This document shows, in pieces, positions 9,485 to 20,700 of a stretch of DNA of 64,000 nucleotides (the stretch's first letter is position 1; each line of letters opens with the position of its first letter). Position numbers and translations under genes: made by a program. This DNA comes from Pseudomonas sp. Tri1 (GTDB lineage Bacteria; Pseudomonadota; Gammaproteobacteria; Pseudomonadales; Pseudomonadaceae). The DNA lies in assembly GCF_017968885.1 (NCBI RefSeq), contig NZ_CP072913.1, forward strand, positions 3,890,001 to 3,954,000, in the 5' to 3' direction. The notes under the pieces are model-generated. The model searched no databases, had not been told where the DNA came from, and worked only from the letters and a program-made list of their open reading frames with translations.

Positions 9485-10977
9485 AGCGCTGGTGGCTCGC
9501 CTCGCTGTTGTGGTTCGGTGCAGCCCAGAGTGCAGGGGCGACGGCCTCGGGCCTGGAATCGGCCGAGCGTGACTACCAGCAGCACTGCCAGCAATGCCAC
9601 GGCGTCAATCGTATCGGCGGCACCGGGCCGGCGCTGTTGCCCCAGAGCCTGGGCAGGATCAAACCCGCTGAAGTGCGCCAGGTGATTGAAAACGGCCGAC
9701 CGGCCAGCCAGATGGCGGCGTTCGGCGCAGTGCTGGAGCCAGCGCGGATCGATGCCCTGGCGCTGTACTTGCAACGTCCCCTCGCCGTCGAGCCGACCTG
9801 GAATGACAACGACATTCGCCAAAGCCACCGTGTACTGGCGGATGTCGCCAGCCTGCCCGACACCCCCCAGCACAAGGCCGATCCGCTGAACTTGTTCGTG
9901 GTGGTGGAGGCCGGCGATCATCACATCGACGTGGTCGACGGCGATCGCTTCGAGGTGCTCGCACGCTTCGCCTCGCATTTTGCCGTGCATGGTGGGCCGA
10001 AGTTCTCGCCGGATGGGCGTTTCGTCTACCTGGCCTCCCGGGACGGCTGGATCAGCCTGTACGACCTGCACAACCTCAAGCTGATCGCCGAGGTACGGGC
10101 CGGGCTCAATACCCGCAACCTGGCGGTGAGCAAGGATGGCCGCTGGGTGCTGGTTGGCAACTACCTGCCCGGCAACCTGACGGTGCTGGATGCCCGCGAC
10201 CTGTCTCTGGTCAAGACCATTGCGACAGTGGGCCGCGATGGTCAGGCTTCGCGGGTCAGCGCGGTCTACACCGCACCACCGCGCGACAGCTTCATTGTCG
10301 CGTTGAAGGACGTCAAAGAGGTTTGGGAACTGTCCACCGGACCGAGCCCGGACTTCGTGCCCAGGCGTATCGAGACCGAGGATGATCTGGACGACTTCTC
10401 CTTCTCGCCCGATTACCGCCAGTTGCTCGCCACCTCGCGCAAGGCCCAGGGCGGCGAGGTGATCGACCTCGACTCTGGTCGTGTCGTCACCGACATTGCG
10501 CTGCCGGGCATGCCCCACTTGAGCTCTGGGACCTATTGGAAGCGCGACGGTCGTTGGGTATTCGCCACCCCGAACATCAGCAAGGGACTGATCTCAGTGA
10601 TCGACTTCAACACCTGGAAAGTCATCAAGCAAATCCCCACCCTGGGACCGGGTTTCTTCCTGCGCAGCCACGTCAACTCGCGCTACGCCTGGACCGACGT
10701 GTTCTTCGGCCCGGACAACGACGCCATCCACCTGATCGACAAACAGACCCTGGAGATCGCCCACACCCTACGCCCGATGCCCGGCAAAACTGCCGCCCAC
10801 GTCGAATTCACCCGCGACGGGCGCTACCTGCTGCTGAGCATCTGGGCCACCGACGGCGCGCTGATCGTCTACGACAGCAATACCTTGCAGGAGATCAAGC
10901 GCCTGCCCATGAACAAACCTTCGGGCAAGTACAACGTCGGCAACAAGATCGAATTTGCCGAGGGCACATCGCACTAG
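9481..10977 (+). CDS. nirN: NirN, c-heme containing heme d1 dehydrogenase
   Basis: NirN is a NirS paralogue (498 residues) that in P. aeruginosa oxidises dihydro-heme d1 to heme d1 in the periplasm and helps transfer it to NirS. The signal peptide ends near SAGA (about residue 20), the c-heme motif CQQCH is at residues 36-40, and a d1-type propeller follows. The ATG at 9481 overlaps the nirE stop. It is the last gene of the nir cluster; the following 700 bases hold only REP repeats, and pdtA converges from the other side. Confidence 0.95.
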   Translation: MKRWWLASLLWFGAAQSAGATASGLESAERDYQQHCQQCHGVNRIGGTGPALLPQSLGRIKPAEVRQVIENGRPASQMAAFGAVLEPARIDALALYLQRPLAVEPTWNDNDIRQSHRVLADVASLPDTPQHKADPLNLFVVVEAGDHHIDVVDGDRFEVLARFASHFAVHGGPKFSPDGRFVYLASRDGWISLYDLHNLKLIAEVRAGLNTRNLAVSKDGRWVLVGNYLPGNLTVLDARDLSLVKTIATVGRDGQASRVSAVYTAPPRDSFIVALKDVKEVWELSTGPSPDFVPRRIETEDDLDDFSFSPDYRQLLATSRKAQGGEVIDLDSGRVVTDIALPGMPHLSSGTYWKRDGRWVFATPNISKGLISVIDFNTWKVIKQIPTLGPGFFLRSHVNSRYAWTDVFFGPDNDAIHLIDKQTLEIAHTLRPMPGKTAAHVEFTRDGRYLLLSIWATDGALIVYDSNTLQEIKRLPMNKPSGKYNVGNKIEFAEGTSH

Positions 10978-10990
10978 CGATAAAAAAACT

Positions 10991-11690
10991 GGGGGAGCCA
11001 AGCTTGCTCGCGATGGCAGCGGCACATTCAACATCAATGCAAACTGACCCACCGCTATCGCGAGCAAGCTCGCTCCCACAGGGGATTGGGGGTGGGAATG
11101 AATCTTGTGGCCACTCCGGGAACAGTGTGGGAGCGAGCTTGCTCGCGATGGCAGCGGCATGGCCAACATCATTGCAAGCTGATCCACCGCTATCGCGAGC
11201 AAGCTCGCTCCCACAGGGGATTGGGGGGGGTATGAATCTTGTGGCCACTCCGGGAACAGTGTGGGAGCGAGCTTGCTCGCGATGGCAGCGGCATGGCCAA
11301 CATCATTGCAAGCTGATCCACCGCTATCGCGAGCAAGCTCGCTCCCACGGGAATTGGGGGGGGTATGAATCTTGTGGCCACTCCGGGAACAGTGTGGGAG
11401 CGAGCTTGCTCGCGATGGCAGCGGCATGGCCAACATCATTGCAAGCTGATCCACCGCTATCGCGAGCAAGCTCGCTCCCACAGGGGATTGGGGGGGGTAT
11501 GAATCTTGTGGCCACTCCGGGAACAGTGTGGGAGCGAGCTTGCTCGCGATGGCAGCGGCATGGCCAACATCATTGCAAGCTGATCCACCGCTATCGCGAG
11601 CAAGCTCGGCTCCCAAAGTTTTTGGGTGTACACGGATTCTCTGAACACCTGAGAACCCGTGTGGGAGCGAGCTTGCTCGCGAATGGGGGC
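10991..11690. repeat. Tandem array of REP pairs (BIME-like), 133/134-bp period
   Basis: Five inverted REP pairs and one solitary REP lie in the convergent nirN-pdtA gap. The forward arm GTGGGAGCGAGCTTGCTCGC recurs at 11127, 11261, 11394, 11528 and 11661, spaced 134, 133, 134 and 133 bases. The copies starting at 11127, 11261 and 11394 are nearly identical over the whole unit, including the spacer TATGAATCTTGTGGCCACTC, and differ mainly in a poly-G run. The first pair (10991-11080) and the last are divergent. No coding potential is evident. Confidence 0.93.
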
Positions 11691-11709
11691 GACTCGGTCT
11701 ACGACCGGC

Positions 11710-14700
11710 CTACAAACTCAATCGCCCCCGCTCGTCCTCGGTCAACCGCTGCCGGGTCTGTTCATCGAGCGGGCCGGCCCCCAATACCTGGACCGGGCTG
11801 GCCGGGTCGTAGGCCCGTGGCGCTTCGCGGCCGGCACCGTCGCGGGACGGGGTCAGTTGTTCGGAGCCGAAGCTCACCACCTGTACAGTGAACACCGACG
11901 CCTGGTTCTGCCGCGCCGCATTTTGTTGCTGGCGCGCCACGTCTTCCGCCGCTTGCGTGGCCGAAGACGCCGCCGAACTGGCGGAGGTGATGGCCCCTGT
12001 GTTGACCGAAGCCGCCAGCGGCACACCGGAGGATTTGCCCTGGGTCTGGATGTTGGCTGCGTTCACCACAGTCAATGCCGCGATGTTGACGTTGCCCGAC
12101 ACCCGGATCCCCGCCTCGCCCGCATCGATGGTGCCCAGCGGCGCGATCAGGTCGATGTCCCCCGGTGCCACTTCGGCAATCGGGTTGAGCGTGGCGATAC
12201 CGGCCCCGGTGCTCGGCACTGACGGCGACAGCGTCACGTTGCCCCAGCTGTCATACAAGCGCTTGGGCGGCGTGTAGACCACGGTGGTCTTCGAGCCACG
12301 ACCGGCGTTGATGTCGCCCTGGGCCGACCAGCCGAGGATCGAGCCACCAAAGGTGGTCATGATCCGGCTCTGCCCCAGCAGAATGCTGTTCTGCGCGTAC
12401 AACTGGATATCGCCCTCGCCCTGGGTAATGACCCCGGCGGTGGACGGCGGCGCATTACCCTCGATGCCGAAGGTCTGCCCGCCACCTGGGGTGAGCATCT
12501 GGATACTGCCACCGAAATCGGTGTGCACCCCCGCCCCGCCGAACATCGTGATATCGCCCTTGTAGGTGATCGCATTGCCCGCCACATCCTTGTCCGGGAA
12601 CAACAGCGCAATCGCCTCCCGGCCCCGCAGGTAGCTGCCCTGGCGCACACCGCCCACTTCGTTGTACTCACGGCCAGCGGCCTTGAGCTCGGCGAAGTAC
12701 ACATCGCGGGCAAACACCCGCTGCTGCTCCGCCGGCAGCGCCGCGAAGAAGCTGCGGGCCTGTTCGGTGTCGCCGCTGAAGCCGAAGCGTTTCTCCAGCC
12801 AATCCACTAACTCCGCCTCGTAGGTCTTGGCGACCTTACCGTCCTGGTTCGCCAGGGGCACACCGGCCAAAGCCTGGTTCGCCGGGTCCAGGTAAGCCTT
12901 GACGAAGCGCTCGTAGTCCGCCCCGTTGAGTCCCGCGCCGGCTTGCAGCACCAGGCTCGCGCCAGGGCGAGAATCCCCGGGCACCACGGCGCCGATACTG
13001 GTGATGCTGACCTTGTCGTCCATCAGGATATTGCGCCCGGCGGTGATTTCCAGCAGGCCGGGGCCGGCGACGTTGAAATTGCTGTAGAGGATGTCGCGCC
13101 CGGCCGAGACGATGGAGATGTCGGTGGGGTTGTTGTGGATGAAGAGGTTGCCGGTGCTGGTGTAATTACCCACGTCGGAGTTCGTATTCAGAGACCCGCC
13201 CAGCGGTATGCCGCTGCTGACAATGTCTCGCCCAGCCATCATGCGTACAGGGCCGGCACCTTCGTATGCGATTCGCCCCGGCCATCTGCCCGTAGGGACT
13301 GATGTCATCGACCGTCCAGTGGCGACTGCCAGCAAGTCGCCTTCAAGCGCGTAGAAGCGAGCAGGATCGACATTGAGGGCCCACTCACTGGAGGCGCTGC
13401 TGGTGTCGAAGGCAAACAGCGGCAAGATGTTCGCACTAGGGCGCGCGAAATTGCCATCGGCAGAAAGATTGCTGGCCTTTATGACGAAACCATCGACGAT
13501 ACCGACAAAGGCTGGCCGCAACGGTGTGGCCAGGGCTGCGGAGGCAGCACCGGAACGACTGACTGACATGTCGCCGCCGTAGATGGAATCGCCGGCCATG
13601 AATTGCAACTCACTGTTGATGCCGGGAGCGAGCAACAGGGCTGGGCGATTGTCGCCGTTGTAGCCTGTGTCATACAGTGCCGAGGACTTCCCGTAATAAA
13701 GACTGCCACTGGCTGCCACAGCCCTCAGGATCGACGGATAGACGACCGCCAGATCCGTTGCGGTACTGAAGGTGAAAGGTGTCAGGTTACCTCCCGACGA
13801 CCACAAGTCCACCGCCGTATTGGCAGTCCACAACGTAAACCAGCTCACGCCCGATCCGTTACTGTTACCGTCCTTGAAGGGTGAGGCGCTCATCATCGGT
13901 GCCCGCCCCGGATCGGCAACGTCCATCACGACCAAGTCGCCTGAAGTCGTCAGATCGAAGGTAGCATCGCCCGGCATGAGGGTCAGTCCACCCGTTGCAG
14001 ATCCTCGTGTGGATTTGAAGGAGTCGTAGGCCCGCGTTTCTCCAGGGGACTGTGCTGAGACAGCATTGCCGTATTGAAGGTCGATTCGACCGATGGCGCC
14101 ACTGTCGATCTGCGCGTGCCCTCGCAGGTTGATGACCGCGCCGTTGAGATGCCCGTTGGCGAACACGCTATCGGGATTCAAGGCGCCGCCTACGCGCAGG
14201 TTGAGGTCACCACCGCCGGTCAATTGCAGGCTGCCGTCGGCGCCTACGCGCCCGGTGCTGCCCACAGCCAGCAGCAGCCCCTGGCTACGAGAGTTGATGT
14301 TTATGTTGAAGTCGTTACCGACGAGCCGGCCCAACACCCCGGCATCGCCCTTCACCTGTACATCCAGATCACCGCCGCCCAGGGTCCCGTACCCGGTGAA
14401 ACCGGCCATCTGATCAGCGCCCCCCAGCTCCATCGATGCTGTATAGCTGCCGAAATTGATCCACCAGGCCGTCGGCTGGCCGTTCACCGAATCACCGTTG
14501 CCCTGGCGCCAGAGCCAATTGCCAACATTGGCCGAATCCTGGCCCATGTCGGCAGGGTTCGGTCGCCCGATAGGGTTGGCAGGCGCGGTCAGGTTGCCGC
14601 TGAGGTCACCGCCGACCTTAAGCAACAGGTTACCGCCCGCGTCCGGATACCAGGCGCGATAGAGACTTTCGGTGCCGCCATCGACCAGCCTTTCATTGCT

Positions 14701-17700
14701 GCCATCTTTGTCGTTGAGCACCGTGCCATTGCCGCCCAGGGCCTTGGGCTGGTTGTAGGGATCGCCCGGGAACGTCGGCGCTGAAGATGTCCCGGCGGTA
14801 TAGACCCCGAACAACGAGTCCATGCGCAGGCTGCCACCGCTCAGCAGTTCCAGGTCGCCGGTGCCGGTGCGGATGACGCTCGGACGGACACTGCCGGCAA
14901 CCGGTGCATATTCCGCATCGACGGGAGCACAGATATTCGGCATAGCGTCGCAGAGCGACTGGACCGAGTCGAATTGGAAGAACTGGACGGCAGCCTGGCT
15001 GATCAACTCGCCGGCCTTGACCTCAAAACCGGAACTCGCCAACTGCTTCTCAGCCGCTTCGGTCCATTTATAAGAAGCTTGGAGCACGCAATTACCACCA
15101 AAATCGACACAGAAAGCCTCGGCCGAATCGTAACCGAAGATATCGCGAAAGATGGTTTCGTCGACGGGCTGGCCGAGTTCGACCGTGATCCCGTTGTTCA
15201 ACATGTCTTGTACGCCCGCTTCGGTCCATATGAAGCCCCCCTTTCCAGGCACGAGCACACCGAACATACCGTAGTGGCTATCAGCAAGATGCAAGTCGCC
15301 ATGTACCGGTTCGGGCTGGACGATCCGGCTGTCTGCCGCCGTCGTGTCGGCCCCGGCCACCAATCTCAACGACCAGGACTGGGAACCCTCGGCGAGCATG
15401 GGGGCGATGGCCCACATGCGGCCATCGCTGCCCGCAATCTCTGGACGCAACTGCACCGATTCGACGCCATCCGGCAACTTCACATCGGTGCCGGACGGAA
15501 GCAGCGAACCGCGGTTCAAGACCAGGCTGCCTGCGAGCTTGAGGATATTGGTCTGCGTATTGCCCGCGTTTGCCACGTCGGGCAGCGCAACGCCCTTGGG
15601 CCAGATGAAGCCGCGCAGTGCGGTGGCTCCGCTCAACACGCTGCCGGCCCCCAACTGCGAGCCGGCCTCCAGGGTCTGGGCCCGGCTCAGCAAAGTGCCT
15701 GCGGCAAACAGCAGGTTGCCGGAGGCGTCGTGTACCGCAGCCGCCAATACCGTACCGGCCGGCAGTTCCAGCGGTTGGTCAAGGATCGCGGCCACCGGCA
15801 GTCGAGTACCGGCCGCCAGGGTCACGCCTTTGATCGGCAAGTCGTAGTTCAACGTGGCTCCCGCCGGGAACGCCGTATCGTCGGCCAGGGTCACGCCGGC
15901 ACCGGGGACGACGATGTCGCCACCGGTGAAGTCGATGCCAGGCAGCAACACCCAGCCCTTGTCATCCTGGGTGGCCGGCGGCGGTGCGAAACCGTCGTTG
16001 ATGCTGCCGTAGATGCTCAGGTCACCACCGGCGCGCAGGGTCAACGCGCCGGCCTCGCCGGAACCGTACACGGCGGTTTGCCGGGTGTGCGGGTTCACAC
16101 TGGCGTAGCGATAACCGGACAGGTCCAGGTCGCCCTGCACCACCAGGTCACCGTCGGCCGTGGCGCTGACGATCTCGACGCCGGGCCGCAGGTGGAACGC
16201 ATCGGCGTAACGGGCGTTGTTCAGACCGGCGAGTTTGCCTTGCATCAAATCGCTGTTGGCCAGCGCCGCGTTGATGAAGGCGACGCTATCCTGATGCTTG
16301 CCATCCAGGTAGGCCTGGTCGATGACCTGATAAGGCCGGCCACTGGCCGCCGGATCGCTGCCAAAGGCTGCATCGTTGTATTGCCACATACCATTGACGG
16401 CGATGGACCGCGCGCCCTGGATATCCAGGTTTCCGCTGGCGTCGATGGCGATGTCACCGTGAGTGGCATCTGGCCCGGCGCGCCGGGCATTGAGTTCCAG
16501 GGTGCCGCGAGCGCGACCGTCATGTTGCCCCGCAGGCGCCGCAGTGCCATGGCGCAGATCGATGCGCGCACCATCGGCCAATGTCAGCACGCCGCCCCGG
16601 GAGGTCAGGTCGACCATGGCGCGGTTCGGTGAGTCGATGATCTTGCCGTAACTGTCTACACGCAGGCGATTGCCATGAGCATCGAGCACCGCGTTGCCGC
16701 CCAGGGTCAGAGAGCGCCCGGCGGCAAGCCGGATACTGCCGACCCGTTCGCCGCTGGCGTCCACCTTGCCATTGACCAACAGATTTCCGTTGTCGACCGA
16801 GACGCTGACGGTCGAGGCCTTGAGCTCGTTGCCGATCACCAGGTCACCCTGTTTGAGCTGGAAGCCACGGGAGCCGAACACCTGCCCGTCGTTCAACCGT
16901 TGGTTCAAGGCCGCGAACTGCTCGCTGAGGTCGCCGCTGTCGCCCAGGCGTTGGGCCTGGATTTCCACGCTGCCGGCCAGGTACGGCATGGCGGTGCCCC
17001 CGGCGTCATATTCGCCTGTGCTGCTGCCGAGAATCCGCCCCTGCAAATCAACGATTCCGGCGGCCTCGTCCAGCGCCACTGCACTGAGCCGGCCAGCCTG
17101 GTTGTTGCGAGCCGAAAAGTCGATGCTCGATCCATCGGCCTGGCGGATGTTGCCGTTCTGGCTTTGCAGGATCACCTCGCCACCGGCGCTGTAGCGTGTG
17201 ACATCGTTGAAGGTCACCGTGCGGCCCGCCACATCGATCAACGCCTCATCGGCCAGGGTCAGGTCATCCGTCGCGCTCAGGGTCAGCTTGCCGCTAGGCA
17301 ACACCACCGCACTGGCAAGGTTGAGGCTCGCGCCTTTGATGGACAACTCGCCCCCAAGCCCGGAGACGCTGCCCGGCTTAGCGCTTGTGCCCGCTACGTT
17401 GACCGCCCCGCCCGCGGTGATGCGGTTGACCGAACCGGCTTCACCGGTCAGCAACGGGGTGAGGATATTCAGGTTGCCGCCGCTGTAGGCGTAGCCCGTT
17501 TTCGCGTCATAGGCACCCTGGCTTTGATACACCGCCAGGCTGCCTTTGTGGTTGGCCGTCAGGCGTTCACTGGCGCTGAGGTTGACGTTGGCGAATCCCA
17601 GGGCAAGGCGGTTCAGGGTGGTGAGCGAGCTAGGCTGGGCGAAGTCACCGTAGCCGAATTCGATGCGCTGGGCCTGGATGTCCAGGCGACCGGCGCCGGT

Positions 17701-20700
17701 GCCGGCCCCACCGGCAATCACCGAACCCGGCGCGCCAACGGCACCGTTCCAGATCAGGTTGGCGGTGCGAATGGTCGCCACGTCATTGGCGCTGCCTGCA
17801 CCATAGATGGCCGGGGTGCTCAGCATCAAGTTGCTCAGCCGCGACTTGCCTGTTGTTGGGTCATAGGTGTCGAGACTGACGGTGCCGTAGAAATTCAGCG
17901 CCTGGCTGGCCGACAGTTCGAGGGTTTCCAGGGCCGGAGCACCGTATTCGGTGTCCCCACGCAACAGGCGGTCGAGCACGGTCTGGCTCAGGGTCAGGCC
18001 GGCAGGCAGGACCTGGCGCGTCGCCGCGTTGCTCAGGGCCTGGGCGGTGCCAACGTTGATATTGCTCAGGGCCAGGGTCAGGTGACGGGTGCCGTAGCGC
18101 ACCTGGTCGTCAAGCTGCAGGCTGCTGCCGGACGCAGCGACGATGCTGCCTTCGGAATGAATCCGGGTCACGCCGCTGCACGGTGTCAGGCTGCAGCCGC
18201 CGATATTGACCGTGCCGCTGGTACCTGACACAGGGGCCAATACATTGAGCAAGCCATTGGAGGCGGCCAGCAAGCTATAGTTTTGGAACTTCACATTGAG
18301 GTTATAGATAAAACCATCACGGGCATCGTACGCCGCCTTTCCCCTTCCGATGGTGTTGATGGCGGCGCCTTGTTCCACCAACAGTTCGCCGCCGTCGGCC
18401 AGGAGGAATACCTCAGGCGCCGACAGGGTCGCACCTTCACGCAGCGCGACGCTGCGGGACACCCGTTGCGGCGTGATGTAGTTCCCCCCCTGGCCATAGA
18501 GCAGCGAAAACTGGCCGCCGATCACTTGGCGTGAAGCATTCAGAGCATTGAGGCTTTCGGCATTGAGGGTCACGCCCTCGAAGCCGGCCGTAGCCCCGCG
18601 CCCTTCGGCGACCACCTCCAGCGCGGTACCATTGCTGGCGACCACCGCGACGGTTCCGCCGTACCCCCCGGCCTGAGGCGCGAACTTGCCGAGGCCCTTG
18701 AAGGAGAAGGCCTGATCTCCAGCGCCTTTTGCCAGGTTCAACTTCAACGTCTTGGCATCGACTGGCAACAGGGCCCTGGGAACACCCAAGCGCGCGGCGT
18801 CGGCCACCGCGAATTGGGCGTAGCTGGTTTCGTTGTATTGCGAGTAGCGACGCAGCACATCTCCCGAGGTCAGGATGACTTGACTGGACAAACTGTTGCG
18901 CTGCCCGGTATTGGCCACCGACAGCACCCCAGCGGTGGTCCACGAGCCGTTGCGCAGCTGTTGCGCGCCCGTTGTGACACCTTGCCCCGCCAAGCCATTG
19001 ACCTCGACCCGAAACGCCCCTGGCAGCAATGCATAGGTGGACGGCATCAGGGTGTAGGTGCCGGCAGCCAACCCGGGCACACCGGCACCGATGGTGATTT
19101 GCTGGCCTACTCTCGGATCTACCGCGCCGCCTTCGGGGGCGACCGGCGCGTACTGACTCTGATTGCCCGGCACGATGGCATAGACCGGGTTGGTGGACAG
19201 CCCCGGCAGGGTGAAACCGCCATTGGCACCGATTTGTACCAGCGGGTTGAAACGCGCATCGGTGGAACCACCTCGACCAGAGATAAAACCGGCGCCGAGC
19301 AATTCACCGCCACCCGAGAGGTCCAGGACCGAACCCTCCTGGGCCGCCACCGACTTGCCGCCGAGAATCACGCCGATATTCAGGTCACCATATTCGGTGA
19401 GCACCGCGCCTTGCCCGAGCAACACAACCTTCTTGCCAGCGTACTGATAACTCTGGCCATCGACAGTGCCGCCATAAGGCAGCACCAGCCCCAGGCCGCT
19501 GACCGAAGTCAGGCTACCCGGTAACAGCTCCACTCGATCAGTGGTACCCAAGCCATCGTTTATGCCGACTTCAATCAACCCCAGCGGTGCCCGTACCACC
19601 CCACCCTGCTCGATCTTCGCACTGCCCAGTTGCAAGCGGCCAAATGCCGAATAAGGCACTGCAGGTGTGACCTGGGTAGTACGCTCAATGACCAGGCTGC
19701 GCATAGGATCAAAGACCGAGGCACTGGCACCGGTATACCCCGCCAACACCCGTGCTCCAACCCCGGTCGCCGGATACAACTGCGCTGCTTGCAACACCAT
19801 GTCCGAAGGGGTCAGCAATTGGGTGGTAAAGCCCGTAGGCAATCCCTCACTGGAGACCCCTGCCAGGAATCGCAAATCACCCCGGCTGCGTAGCTGAACC
19901 CGGTCGAAACCGGCGCGTTCCAGCTCGACGGTATTGCCGTCGGCCTGCCTCACCGTGCCTTTGCTACTGAACATCACACTGCCCTGCACATCCAGCAGGT
20001 CAGCGTTGACGGAAAACACCGCCTTGTTCGCCAATAGCGACACCCCGCCGCCATCGACCACAGGCCGGGTATAGGGGTCAAAACTCGGTCGAGTGGTCGC
20101 CAGCCCTGTCGCAAGCGCCATCAACACATGGGGTGCATTGAGCTCGACCCGGGTATTGGCTGGCGCGGTTGCACTCAATCCAAAACTGCGGGAGTACAGG
20201 CTCAGGCTTTGGCCGAGGGACATCGACAGGTCGCCATCGACGCTCATCAGGCCGTTGCTTAGCAGGGACAGGCTATCGAAACCACCGGCCTGGACCTGAT
20301 CGGCACCTAGCCGCCCGTGACCATAGATCAGCGAATCCGCCGAGGTCTCAGCCGTATCGCTCAGCGGGCTCGCCTGGGCAGCTCGCGCCAGCACCAGTTC
20401 ACGCACCTTCAACACCCGGTCACTGACCGTACTCTTGAGGTAATAGGGCGTTTCCAGCGCTACCGACAAGCTACCGCCTGCAGCCCCAGCACCGCCCGAA
20501 CGGGCGCTGAATGAACCGTCCAGGTACAGACCATTGGCCGAGGCCAGGGAAATACTGCCGCCATTGCTCGCCACCGATGTACGCCCCTGGCCTGGAATAT
20601 CCAGCACAGCCTGGCTGCCATCCGCTTGCAAACGCGCACCATCGCGCACCACCACAAACAGTTCGGACGCCGAAGTCGATCCTTTCGCGGCATCTATCTG

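Noticed and set aside
10991..11690. Regularly spaced repeats that could look like a CRISPR array
   Set aside because: The period is about 133 bases, the repeats are inverted REP pairs, and the spacers are nearly identical, so it is a REP/BIME array. No cas genes are nearby.
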